Positions 11,562-22,819 of a DNA stretch of 64,000 bases are shown here, one piece after another; the stretch's first letter is position 1; each line of letters begins with the position of its first letter. Source of the stretch: Tenrec ecaudatus (Eukaryota > Chordata > Mammalia > Afrosoricida > Tenrecidae); the NCBI RefSeq assembly GCF_050624435.1, contig NC_134538.1, positions 121,369,937 to 121,433,936 of the forward strand. Reading direction: 5' to 3'. Below the pieces are notes generated by a model. That model was not told the origin of the DNA. It saw nothing but the letters and a program-made list of their open reading frames with translations, and did not search any database. A program made the translations under genes and the position numbers.

Positions 11562-12815
11562 TTTTTTAAATCATCTTATTGGGGGCTCATACAACTCTTA
11601 TCCCAATCCATACATACATCAATTGTGTAAAGCACATTTGTACATTCGTTGCCCTCACCATTCTCAAAACATTTGCTCTCCACTTAAGCCCCTGGCATCA
11701 GCTCATTTCCCCGCTCCCTCCCCGTTTTCCCCCTTCCTTATAAATTATTGTCATATCTTGCACTGTCCGACATCTCCCTTCACCCACTTTTCTGTCATTT
11801 GTCTCCAGGGAGGAGGATATATGTAGATCCCTGTAATCGGTTCCCCCTTTCCACCCCACCCCACCTTTCCTCCACCCTCCCAGTATTGCCACTCTCACCT
11901 CTGGTTCCAAAGGGATCATCCACCCTGGATTCCCTGTTCCCAGTTCCTATCTGTACCAGTGTACATCCTCTGGTCTAGCCAGATTTGTAAGGTAGAATTG
12001 GGATCATGATAGTGGGGGGGATGGGGGGGAAAGCATTTAGGAAGTAGAGGAAAGTTGTGTTTTATTGTTGCTACACTCCACCCTTAGTTGCTCATTTCCT
12101 ACCTACCACCCTCCCATAAGGGGATGTCTAGTTGCCTACAGATGAGCCTTGGGTCCCCACTCTGCACTCCCCGTCATTCACAATGATGTGATTTTTTGTT
12201 CTTTGATGCCTGATACCTGATCCCTTCGACACCTCGTGATCACACAGGCTGGTGTGCTTCTTCATGTGGGCTTTGTTGCTTCTGAGCTAGATGGCCACTA
12301 GTTTACCTTCAAACCTTTAAGACCCCAGATGCTGTATCTTTTGATAGGCATCATCAGCTTTCTTCACATTTGCTTATTCACCCGCTTTGTCTTCAGCAGT
12401 TGTATCAGGAAGGTGAGCATCATGGAATACCAGTTTAACAGAAGAAAGTATTCTTGCATTGAGGGAGTACTTGAGTGGAGGCCCAATGTCCATCTGCTAC
12501 CTTAATACTAAACCTATACATATATGCACATAGATCTATTTCCACATCCTCATATATGAATGTATTTACATATGTACATGCCTTTATTTAGACCTCTCTA
12601 AATGCCCTTTGTCTCCTAGCTCTTTCCTCTATTTCCTTTTACTTTCCCCTTGTTCCACTATCATGCTCAGCCTTCATTTGGGCTTCAGTGATTCCTCTCA
12701 GTTACATTACTCTTAGTCCTGCCCTACCAGGCCTCCTACACCCTACTCACCACTGATTTGGATCACTTGTTCCCTTGTCCCTGGGTTTGTTAACACCACT
12801 TCCTTTCCCCACGAT
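11562..12815 (-). mobile_element. L1 LINE 3' region, antisense
   Basis: The copy begins on + with a T-run and 'aaatcatcttattgggggctcatacaac'. It runs for about 1.25 kb through the same 3'UTR blocks as 5132-6370 and stops at 'cacttcctttcccca'. It abuts an antisense RTE piece. Confidence 0.85.
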
Positions 12816-12899
12816 GTGAATTATATGCCAATAAAACTCTTGTAAAATTTTTCTTCGCACAGACCAATAAACACTTTGCTCAATATCATTGGTCCCTGG

Positions 12900-14135
12900 T
12901 CACATGCTAATTCCTTAAACAGCTAAATGTTGACCCGTTCGTTGGGGCGCCATGACTTGTACATTATTCCCGTCTTCTTTTGATGCTTCCTGTATCTTGC
13001 AATATTTTGCTCATAAAATTCTTCAATGTTGCAACTCAGGGCTTAAATTTTTTCTTCAAGTCTTTCAACTTGAGAAATGCTATGATTGTTCTTCTCTTTT
13101 GGTTTTCTAACTCTCCAAGTCTTTGCATATGCTATTGCAGTAGAAGTTCATCTTTTGAAATCTTTTAACCTTTTATGCTGTTATTTCTTCTGGTCACTTC
13201 AGCATCTCTGCATGCTTCAGACATTTTCAATATCTTCTGAAATTCATTTTGTTCTTTTCAATGACCTTTTGCTTTCTTCATATATGATGTTCTCGATGCT
13301 ATCCCACAACCCAGTTATCTTCGATAATTAGTGTTCAATGTGTCAAATCAATCCTTGAGATTGCCTCTGAACACAGGTAATAGATATTAAGGGTTTTTGG
13401 CTTTTGTGGACTGGACTTGCTTTCATTTTATTCAAATTAAACTTGCATGTAAATAACTGATAGTCTACTCCACAGTTAGCCCTGACCTCATTCTTACTGA
13501 TAATATGGAGCTTCTTCATCTCTTCCCATAGAGATGATCAATTTGATTACTCTGTATCTCATCTTGGGAGGGTCACTATTTAAGTTGTTGAAAAAGGTAT
13601 CTGCAATGAATAAGTTGTAAATTCTGTAAAATTCTATCATGTGATATCAGGTATAATTTCTATCACCAAAATCCTATTTTTCAACTATTGTTCCTGCCTC
13701 TCTGTTCTTAACTGTCACATTCCAATCACCAGTAATTATAAATATATCTTTGGTTGCATGTTTGATCAATTTCAGTATGGAGAAAGTGGTAAAAAATCTT
13801 CAGTTTCTTCATCTTAGGCTCTAGTGGTTGGTGTATAAATTTTAATAATAGTTGTATATTCACTTCTCTTTCTTATGTGTGTGAACATTAGCCTATCACT
13901 GACAGCGCTGTACTTCAAGATAGACCTTGAAACTTTTTTGAAGATGAATGTAATACGATTCTTCTTCACTTCCACAATAAATTATTCTTCAACTCTAAAT
14001 GGCCAAGATCAGTCCATTTTAGCTTAATAATGCCTAAAGTATCTATCTTTATGCATTCAATTTCATTTTTGAGGACTTCCAAATTTGCAGATTCATACCT
14101 TGTACATTCCAGTTTTGTGGGTATACAGGTAGTTT
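12900..14135 (-). mobile_element. RTE-clade LINE ORF fragment, antisense
   Basis: The complement of the RTE endonuclease-to-RT region is readable on +. Blocks include 'tcacattccaatcaccagtaatta', 'tggttgcatgtttgatcaatttcag', 'attagcctatcactgacagcgctgtacttcaagatagac' and 'gccaagatcagtccattttagc'. It covers the same part as the sense copy at 7069-8065 plus more distal sequence. Many stops are present. Confidence 0.8.
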
Positions 14136-14454
14136 TGCTTTTAAGGTAACCCAATAATAGGCAATTTTAGAATACCACATATTTGCCGCTTTCATATTGT
14201 CTTAGTTTTTAACGTCATATCTTAGTTCTATAGACAGAATCCTACCAGAACAAATGAGTGTTATTAAATTTTGTGCCCTCATTGTTTACTAACAGGATTC
14301 AGTCACTTAAATTTTCTTATTATGTATAAGTCAACATCCCATGTAGTCTAAAAAGCTTTCCCATATATGAATATTCTCTTACCTCAATAATATTTTAAAT
14401 CCTATACCAGCGGATAGTCTAACAATATTATTAAGTTGCCAACTCTGCCATTAA

Positions 14455-14965
14455 AGTGGAACAGGGATATATATAAACCTTAGATATAAGAACAATAGTT
14501 CTTATGATGTGGCCCTGCTCAATATTTATCCTCATGAAGGGATCGCTGAAGATTTGGTGCTACTGCAAAGTGTCTTAGAGAAATCAGACGATGCACAGCT
14601 AGCAGAATAAATAGCATCTTTAAGAGTTTGTCTTAAAATAAGCAGCCATCAAAGTGAGTTAACATCTAGTCCACAGGGTGGAAGCCCACCAGCCTGTGTA
14701 ATCCAAGTATTGTTAATAATAAATTCCAAGATCAGAGGAGGGAATTACTGTATTAGAGCTTAAATTCTGAGCACTCAGGATTTACAGGAGGCTACTGATG
14801 GCAGTGAAAGTCCAAAATCCATTTGCAGAGTCTCCATGTGGATTATGCCTCTGGTGAATTCTGGTGGACTCGTAGCCCAGAATGTGAATACCCTTACCCT
14901 AAGAGAGGGTGCATCACAAAGTGAAATAATGCAGATACAGTCAGATAAAAATTTAACCTCTCATC
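14455..14965 (+). repeat. Unassigned interspersed repeat, copy 2
   Basis: This is the second copy of the repeat at 10612-11080. It also contains 'gctagcagaataaatagcatctttaagag' and 'cagcctgtgtaatcc', which are missing from or altered in copy 1. A short AfroSINE-tail-like stretch ('gagttgacttgatggcagtgag') follows at 14978-14999. Confidence 0.55.
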
Positions 14966-15181
14966 ACTATGAATCAGAGTTGACTTGATGGCAGTGAGTT
15001 TGTCTTTTCCCTGTCATAATCTTAAGAATTTACAATAGATCTACCTATTTTATATTTCATACAATGAAAATTACCCCCAAATCCTGAACAATAACAGAAA
15101 ACCTTCCATCCAAAATAAAGCGAAAAGTAAAAAAAACTAGACTAAATTTAAAATAGGTCAAAAAGGAAAATCACTAGTTTC

Positions 15182-15350
15182 AGGAGCTCCAGTGGCATAA
15201 TGGTTTTGTGATGGGCTGCTAACTGCAAGGTCAGCAATTCAAAACTACCATCCAGCAGTTCCACACAAAGAGGCGGCTTTCAACTCCCATAAAGAGTTAC
15301 AATCTCAAAAACCCACCAGGGCAATTCTACCCCATCCTTAAGTCAGAACA
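15182..15350 (+). repeat. AfroSINE copy
   Basis: The head 'ggagctccagtggcataatggtt' is followed by 'gggctgctaactgcaaggtcagcaattc' and the body 'cccataaagagttacaatctcaaaaaccca'. The tail is truncated. Confidence 0.75.
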
Positions 15351-15631
15351 ATTCCAGAGTAGAAGTATGAAAATATTGATGGACATGAGGAAGAAATCAG
15401 ATTAGCAAGGATTTTGAATGAAATGAAAATCAAAACACAATACATCAAAAATTTGAGGATACACCTAAAGTACTATTTAGAAAGTAGTTTTATCGTACTA
15501 AAGATTTAGTACATGAAAAGTGAGTTTTCCAGTTAATGACCTAAGCTTACAACTTAAGATTCTAGCAAATCAAGAGCAGGTAAAACTCAAAGTCAACAGT
15601 ACGAGTGAGGGAAATAAAGAATAGCAATGAA

Positions 15632-16197
15632 GGCACGGGGCCTGGTGCCAGGATGCACCACAGCCTGAGCACTGTGCAGCTGCTGCGCCCAGCGGTGCCT
15701 CCTCCCCATGGCTCCTTGCACCTCTTCAGCTCAAAACAATGGCCAAACCTGGGCTGAGCTCTCTGAGAGGACCAAGCAGGCTGACTATGACCGGGAGACC
15801 ATTGTGAACAAAGCAGAATCTGCCCTCGCTGAGCTTGCCAAGCACTTCTCAGTCCTGCAAGGTGTCATCAAGGCCCTGCGCCTGACCATGGAGGCGGAGG
15901 AGCAGGCCAGCAAACAAATCAGCAAGAAATAGCCCCAGTGATGACTTCAAATACATTTTGAAATAATTAAAGTTTCCTACAAATGTTGGAAGTCCCCTGT
16001 ATATATCACACAACTTTTACCTATTCAGTTATGTACAGGTTTAAACCTTATTGTCAGCAATTACAAGTATCTGTTTGCAAGTGTACCATTCCATAATGAA
16101 TGTAGTTTTTCCATAACCCCTACCCTCCACTCCCCCCACTTTCTCTATACTGACTCTAGTAACCATGAATAAACTTTGATCTGTATAAAAAAAGAAA
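15632..16197 (+). pseudogene. Processed pseudogene, parent gene not recognised
   Basis: The segment has the hallmarks of an L1-mobilised mRNA copy. A GC-rich 5' part opens it, there are no introns, a polyadenylation signal AATAAA lies at 16168-16173 followed about 13 bp later by an A-rich tail, and a direct repeat agcaatgaa flanks it (15623-15631 and 16198-16206). The longest frame (15708-15932, 74 aa) is rich in Ala, Glu and Lys and looks helical, with LAELAKHFSVLQGVIKAL in the middle and a KQISKK end. A different frame starting at 15653 gives an Arg/Leu/Ser-containing leader that could be a mitochondrial presequence. The two frames are offset by one base, so a frameshift probably separates leader and body. 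The source gene was not identified. Confidence 0.7.
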
Positions 16198-16248
16198 AGC
16201 AATGAAATAGAAAAGAGAAAATCAATAGTAAAAACTCTCAACTGCTGT

Positions 16249-17228
16249 GTGATCATGAGGTGCCAAAGGGATCAGTTATCAGGTATCAAAGAACAAAAAA
16301 ATCATATCATTGTGTGCTCACCTCCTTCATACGATCGCTGAAGACAAATGGGTGCATAAGCAAATGTGGCGAAGAAAGCTGATGGTGCCCGGCTATCAAA
16401 AGATATAGCATCTGGGTCTTAAAGGCTTGAAGGTAAACAGGCAGCCATCTAGCTCAGAAGCAACATAGCCCACATGGAAGAAGCACACCAGCCTGTGTGA
16501 TCACGAGGTGTTGAAGGGATCAGGTATCAGGCATCATCAGAACAAAAAATCATATCATTGTGAATGATGGGGGGAGTGCAGAGTGGAGACCCAAAGCCCA
16601 TTTGTAGGCAATTGGACATCCCCTTACAGAAGGGTCACAGGGAGATGAGCCAGTCAGGGTGTGATGTAGCAGCAATGAAACATACAAGTTTCCTCTAATT
16701 CCTAAAAGCTTCCTGCCTCCCCCCTGCCTCCACTATCATGATCCCAATTCTACCTTACAAATCTGGCTAGACAAAAGGATGTGCATTGGTACAGATAGGA
16801 ACTGGAAACACAGGGAATGAAGGGCGATGATCCCTTCAGGACCAGTGGTGAGAGTGACAATACTGGGAGGGTGGAGGAAGGGTGGGTTGGATAGAGGGAA
16901 CCAATGACAAGGATCTACATATAACCTCCTCCCTGGGGCATGGACAACAGAAAAGTGGATGAAGGGAGACATCGGACAGGGCAAGATATGACAAAATAAT
17001 AACATAAATTATGACAAAACAATAATTTATAAATTATTAAGGGTTCATGAGGAAGGGGGAGCGGGGAAGGAAGGGATAAAATGAGGAGGTGATGCCAGGG
17101 GCTTAGGTGGAGAGCAAATGTTTTGAGAATGATGAGGGCAATGAATGTACAAATGTGCTGTACACAATTGATGTTATGTAGGGATTGTGATAGGAGTTGT
17201 GTGAGCCCCTAATAAAACGATAAAAAAT
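16249..17228 (+). mobile_element. L1 LINE 3' region with 248-bp tandem duplication
   Basis: This sense L1 3'UTR has the block 'gtgatcaYgaggtg' to 'aaaatcatatcattg' twice (from 16249 and from 16497), with the 'gctgatggtgcccggctatc' block between. It then runs through the 'gagccagtcagggtg', 'ggatctacatataacctcctccctgggg' and polypurine blocks to 'cccctaataaaacgat'. No coding potential remains. Confidence 0.85.
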
Positions 17229-17254
17229 ATCAACAACAAAACTCTATTAACTGG

Positions 17255-17480
17255 TTTTTTTGAGATTAATAAAACACAGAGCACTAACCAGGCTGATGAA
17301 GAAAAATGAAAAGACACAAATTAAAAGCATAAACAACAAGAAAATATCACTACAAATCTTACAGGTATTAAAATAAAGGGATATTGTGAACTTTTTACCA
17401 ATAAATTTAACAATTTAGATTAAATAGAAAATTTTCTTGAAAGATACTAAATATCAATACTTACTTCAGAATAAGCACAC
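17255..17480 (+). mobile_element. Ancient L1 ORF2 fragment
   Basis: The text 'aataaaacacagagcactaaccaggctgatga', 'aaaatatcactacaaatcttacag' and 'caataaatttaacaatttaga' matches the conserved part of old mammalian L1 ORF2. It is heavily mutated. Confidence 0.6.
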
Positions 17481-17527
17481 ATTATATCAACCTATTCCAA
17501 TTTAATTCCATTTCTGAGGCTATACGT

Positions 17528-17750
17528 CGTTTTTATTTTAAATCATTTTATTGGGGGCTCGTATAACTCTTATCACAATCCATACATACATCCATTGTGT
17601 CAAGAACATTTGTTGCCATCATCATTCTCATAACATTTGCTTGAGCCCTTGGTATCAGCCCCTCATTTTTCCCCTCCCTCCCCACTCCCCCATCCCTCAT
17701 GAACCCTTGATAATTTATAAATTATTATTATTTTGCCATATCTTACACTG
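17528..17750 (-). mobile_element. Short L1 3' end, antisense, with target duplication
   Basis: A 5'-truncated L1 of about 220 bp inserted in antisense. The T-run plus 'aaatcattttattgggggctcg' opens it and 'gccatatcttacac' closes it. The duplication tgaggctatacRtc flanks it at 17514-17527 and 17750-17763. Confidence 0.85.
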
Positions 17751-17804
17751 AGGCTATACATCTTTATGGTAGAAAATAGTCTCACCTTTTCCCCAAGTGA
17801 CTAG

Positions 17805-17868
17805 AGGGTTTGAACCGTGATCCTGCAGTTAATAGTCCATGGCTTATCTTACAGCACCAAACTAAATA
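17805..17868 (-). repeat. AfroSINE head fragment, antisense
   Basis: The text 'ggtttgaaccgtgatcctgcagttaatagtcc' and 'cagcacca' is the complement of the AfroSINE 5' part. It is short and diverged. Confidence 0.4.
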
Positions 17869-18268
17869 GTCTTATATCTATTAAAGAAATTAAATTTGTA
17901 CTTAAAAGTCTTTCTTTAAAATAAAAGCTAACCTTGGATATGCAAGTCATTTTATTTACTATTGTCTGACACCTGAGGTATGAAATATTTATTAAATATT
18001 ACCTATAGGCACTAAGGATAAAATTTTCATATAACTAACTACATTATAGTTGGTGACAAAAATCTTTCAAGAACATAATGACCTAAACTAAGTTGATAGC
18101 AATGGGGACTTAAAAATAAAAAAAAAACTGGTGGTAGGAGTTTGTACAAAGAGTGGTTGAAAGATATAAAGCTCAGAGAGAGTGACTGACTAGACATGGA
18201 AGATGTAGAGGGGAAAAAATTAAGGATGCCACAGGGCTCCTGAACACTAAAGGAATATTCATTTGCTG

Positions 18269-19946
18269 GTGGGAAATGATCAAGGGTAAGGTTGCTTAGA
18301 GAAGAGGTATACTCTAGCCCAGGTGGCGATGAAGCATGGTAGTAGGGCAGGAGGAAGGTCAAGGGAGATGGAGGAAAGAGCTAGGAGTCAAAGGGCATTT
18401 ATGGAGGTCTAGACAAAGACATGTACATGCAAATATATATAGGAGGATGGGGAAATAGATCTATGTGTCTATATTTATAGGTCAAGTATTAAGGTGGTGG
18501 AAGGACCTTGGGCCTCTACTCAAACACTCCCTCAATGCATGAATACCTTCTTTTATTAAATTGGAACTCTATGATGCTTACTCTCCCAACACAACGGCTG
18601 GAGCCAAAGTGGGTGAACAAGTAAATGTGGTGAAGAAAGCTGATGGTGCCCGGCTATCAAAAGAGATAGTGACTGGGGTCTTAAAGGCTTGAAGATAAAC
18701 AAGCGGCCATCTAGCTCAGAAGCAACAAAGTCCACATGGAAGAACACACCAGCCTGTGTGATCGAGTGGTCCCAAAGGGATCAGTTACCAGGCATCAAAG
18801 AACAAAAAATCATATCATTGACTGCACACCTCCATGATAGGATAGCTGAAGACAAATGGGTGCATAAGCAAATGTGGTGAAGAAAGCTGATGGTGCCCGG
18901 CTATCAAAAGAGATAGTGTCTGGGGTCTTAAAGGCTTGAAGGTGAACAAGCGGCCATCTAGCTCAGAAGCAAATAAGCCCACATGGAAGAAGCACACCGG
19001 CCAGTGCGATCACGAGGTGCCCAAGGGACCAGGTATAAGGCATCATGCAAAAAAAAAAAAAAAGATATAAGTGTGTGTATGTATGTGTATATATGTGTAT
19101 ATGTATATATGTATGTGTATATATGTATATATATATCACATTAAATGAAGGGGGGAGTGCAGAGTGGAGACCCAAGGCCCAAGTGTCGGTCAATGGAGAT
19201 CCCCTCATAGAGGGGTTTAGGAGAGGAGATGGGTTAATTAGGGTGTGAGGTAGTACCGATGAAGAACACAGCTTTCCCCCAGATCCTGGATGCTTCCTCC
19301 CCCCAACTACCATGATCCGAATTCTACCTTGCAGGGCTGGATAGGACAGAGGCTGTACACTGGTACATATGAGGGTTGGAGGTACAGGGAATCCAGGGTG
19401 GATGATACCCTCAGGACCAAGGGTGTGAGGGACGATGCTGGGAGAGTGTAGGGTGAGTAGGTTGGAAAGGGGGAACTGATTACAAGGATCCACATGTGAC
19501 CTCTTCCCTGGGAGAAGGACAGCAGAGAAGGGGGGGAAGGGAGACTCCGGATAGGGCAAGATATGACAAAATAACGAGGTATAAATTACCAAGGGCATAT
19601 GAGGGGGGGGGGAATGGGGAGGGAGGTGGGGGGAAGAGGACCTGATGCAAGGGGCTTAAGTGGAGAGCAAATGCCTTGAGTATGATTGGGGCAGGGAATG
19701 TATGGATGTGCTTTATACAATTGATGTATGTATATGTATGGATTGTGGTAAGAGTTGTTTGAGTCCCTAATAAAATGTAAAAGAAGAAAAGAGAAAAAAA
19801 TGATTAGGGCAAAGACTGTACAGATGTGCTTTATACAATTGATGTATGTATATGTATGAACTGTGAAAAGAATTGTATCAGCCCCAATAAATTGTTAAAA
19901 TAAAAAAAAAAGAAAAGAAAATCACTGGTATGACATCAAAAAAAAA
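18269..19946 (+). mobile_element. L1 LINE 3' region with tandem duplication and double 3' tail
   Basis: It is flanked by a perfect 16-bp target duplication gaatattcatttgctg (18253-18268 and 19947-19962). Inside are the L1 3'UTR blocks in sense order, with the 'aaatgtggtgaagaaagctgatgg' module repeated at a 247-bp period (18623 and 18870). An A-run followed by a (TATG/TGTA)n microsatellite lies at 19048-19138 and the polypurine tract at about 19601-19636. A first 3' end ('ccctaataaaatg', about 19766) is followed after an A-rich bridge by a second 3' end module ('gccccaataaattg', about 19883). Both tails lie inside the same target duplication, so they were inserted together. Confidence 0.9.
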
Positions 19947-19974
19947 GAATATTCATTTGCTGTATAAACTCCAA

Positions 19975-20172
19975 AAAGCTCACTGCCATAGAGTCAATTC
20001 CAACTCATAGCAACCTTACAGGGCAGGGTAGAACTGACCTGTGGGTTTCCAAGACCGAACTCCTTACAGGAATAGAAAGTCCCATCTTTCCTGGAGGAGT
20101 GGCTGCTGGTTTCAAACTTTTGGCATTGTGGTTAGCAGCCCAAGGCGTAATCACTACACCACCAGGGCACTA
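19975..20172 (-). repeat. AfroSINE copy, antisense
   Basis: The complement of the tail ('actgccatagagtcaattccaactca') runs through 'ggtagaactgacctgtgggtttccaaga' to the complement of the head ('aatcactacaccaccagggc'). Confidence 0.85.
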
Positions 20173-20431
20173 AATAATATAAACAACAATGTTGATAACA
20201 AGAAGATATGGTTATTTTGAATTTAACAGTACAATGACACTTAGAACCCAAAAGATACAGTAGGTAAGCGTATATATGGAATCAACATTATGAAAATCTG
20301 TGTATTTAAGAAACTAAGTCCCACACTACTTGCAATTGTAGTCTTCACCTGAATTTTACTATTAATGGATTTCCTCTGTGTAACACTTAACTTCCTATTT
20401 CAGTGATATATTTACATTGTTTTTAAAACAG

Positions 20432-20945
20432 TGTGTTAGTCTGGGTAGACTAGAAAAACAAATTCATAGACACTCATACATGAATAAGAAAGAGCTTTAT
20501 AAAAGAATAATTGTACATTAAGATAACACCCCAGCCTACTCCAGATCAAGTCCATAAGTTCGTTATTAGCCCTTAGCCCATTTGTCCCATACCAATCTAT
20601 AAAGTCTTCTGCAGAACCATGAAACACATGCCGAATGCAGGAAGATCACAGGCTAGTGAGTGGGACATCTTATGGACCCAGTGGCATTGTAAGCATCTCA
20701 GTGCTGGCAGGGGTCTCCACATGGCTTCTCCAGTTCTGAAGCTGTGGCTGCCATCAGCCCGTCTCCATGTGGCTTGTCAACGAGGATGTCTAGCAAGTAA
20801 TGAGCTTGTGTCCTGTCTCCAAAGAGTTATTCATCTCCTTAGCGCCTCCAAATGAGGTCATCAAGCTGTTACCTGATTGACAGGCTACACGCCACCCCTT
20901 CACTCTTACTCCTCTCAAATTGACAACAGATGATGTAACTACCAC
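20432..20945 (-). mobile_element. LTR-like element, family A, antisense
   Basis: It opens on + with 'tgtgttagtctgggtagactag' and closes with 'gatgtaactaccac'. A possible 5-bp duplication aacag flanks it. The same sequence recurs in the same orientation at 41895-42960 and 44505-44992. The internal 'gtccataagttcg' and 'acatgccgaatgcaggaagatcacaggc' blocks are shared by all three. No internal retroviral genes are seen, so a solo LTR is the likeliest reading, but the family name is unknown to me. Confidence 0.6.
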
Positions 20946-21064
20946 AACAGCAGAATCCTATTTATTGTTGGTTCGAGTGCAGTGGGATCACAATTAGTGA
21001 TCACAGCCAGTTACAGGTTCCTTTGTTTCTTCTCCACTTCCACTGCTCACTTGACCAGTCTTTT

Positions 21065-21163
21065 TTTAAAAATCATTTTATTAGGAATTCATACAGCTCG
21101 TATCACAATCCATACATACATCAATTGTATAAGGCACATTTGTTACCCTCATCATTCTTAATG
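21065..21163 (-). mobile_element. Very short L1 3' end, antisense
   Basis: About 100 bp of the L1 3' end ('aaaaatcattttattaggaattcatacagc' to 'accctcatcattctt') is flanked by tgaccagtctttt on both sides (about 21052-21064 and 21164-21176). It is a severely truncated insertion. Confidence 0.8.
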
Positions 21164-21194
21164 ACCAGTCTTTTAAAAAAAAATCCTATTTGCT

Positions 21195-21405
21195 GTAGTT
21201 CCCTGAGTGGAGCAACAACTTATACTCCACTACTAATCTAGAGGAACATACTGGTATGAGTTGGGCTGGGTTACCCTGGAACAAAGAAGCTTTCTACTCC
21301 TAGAAACAGTTACCGTCTCGGAAACCCTTAAGAACAGTTCTACCCTGTCCTATAGGGTTACTACGATTTGGAAACAATTTGATGGCAGTGAGTTTAGGTT
21401 TTGTT
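21195..21405 (+). repeat. AfroSINE copy, diverged
   Basis: A weak head is followed by a clear body and tail: 'cagttaccgtctcggaaaccctta', 'ttctaccctgtcctatagggttactacgatttgg' and 'aatttgatggcagtgagttt'. Confidence 0.6.
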
Positions 21406-21784
21406 TTGGTTTTTAGGTAGTAAACTAGATCACCACTCATCTGTCATTTTGTCATACCATGGTGGCTTGCACGATGTTGTGAAGTTGGAAACTATGCCAC
21501 TAGTATTTCAAATACCAGCAGGAGCTCCAGTAGAAGAGGTGGGCCACTTCTGAAAAACTAGCCCCTGAAAATCTTATGAGTAGCAGAACACTGTGTGATA
21601 GTGTTAGAAGATGAGCTTCTCAGGTTGGAAGGCACTCAAAACTAGGGAAGAGATGCTAAAATAAAGAAAATACTGCAAAGAATGGGAATTCCAGAACATT
21701 TCATTGTGCTCATGGGAAATTTTTACATGGAACATGAAGCAGTCATTCGAACTGAACAAGGGGATACTGGCTAAGTGGTTTAAA

Positions 21785-22512
21785 GAAAGATGTGTGGTTA
21801 AACAAGCAGCCATCTAGCAGGGAAGCAAGAAAGCCCGCATGGAAGAAGCACACCAGTCTGTGTGAACACGAAGTGTCGACGGGATCAGGTATCAGGCATC
21901 AGAAGACCCAAAACAAAGTATCATATTGATGCAAACAAAGGGTGTCGGCATGGAGACCCAAAGTCCATCTGTAGACAATTGGACATCCCCTCTGATGGGT
22001 CACAAGGAAGGGATGAGTCAGCCAGAGTACAGTACAGCACCAACAAAACACATAACACTCCTCTAGTTCTTTAATGTTTCCTCCCCCCAGTTCTGACTTA
22101 CAAATCCAGTTAGACCAAAGCATGTACACAGAATCCAGGACAGATAAACCCCTCAGGAACAATAATGGAAGTAGTTATATAACTGGATAGAGGGGAATCA
22201 ATCAAGTAGTCAAAGAAATTCCTCAAAGGGTAAGTGGAAGATGAGGGAGAAAGAGGGAACCAATCACAGTGATCGACTTATAATCAATCCTTCCATCCCC
22301 AGGGAAACAAATAATAATGTATGATTTATCAAGGGTTCCTGAGGGTGGGAGAGAAGGGAGTGAAAAAGAAGAGCTGATAGCAAGGGCTCATGTAGAAAGG
22401 AAATGTTTTGAAAATGATGGTGCCAACATATGTACAAATGTGCTTGATACAATTGATGTACAGATTGTTTTAAGAGCTGTAAGAGCCCCCACTGATCTAT
22501 TAAAAAATTAAT
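21785..22512 (+). mobile_element. L1 LINE 3' region, older variant
   Basis: Sense order is kept: 'aaacaagcagccatctagcagggaagcaa', 'gtgaacacgaagtgtcgacgggatcagg', a diverged distal part, and the closing 'gagctgtaagagcccccac'. The polyadenylation motif is lost and it ends in an A-rich run. It is more diverged than the copies at 16-19 kb. Confidence 0.75.
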
Positions 22513-22819
22513 TTAAAAAAAAGATGTCAAGATTGTGTCTTTCATCATACTTATTCAATCTATATGCTGAGCAAATAATCTGAGAAATGGGACTATATGA
22601 CCTTTTGGTCATATTCATCAAATGAGGCCTGCTGACCTTTGCGGTTGGCAGTCCAACATATACCCCATTGTGCCACACATCACACACATGTATGCAGATT
22701 CTTTAACTCAATCAAAAACAACATAAACCATTTTTTGAACAAACATTACATGCTAGAGAATGTGATAAGTACTGTATATACATTATCTCATGTAATTCTT
22801 AAAAACTTGCAAAGAATAA

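Noticed and set aside
18963-19598. 211-aa frame on -
   Set aside because: It lies within the antisense of an L1 3'UTR, includes a microsatellite-encoded Tyr/Ile/His repeat, and has no family resemblance.
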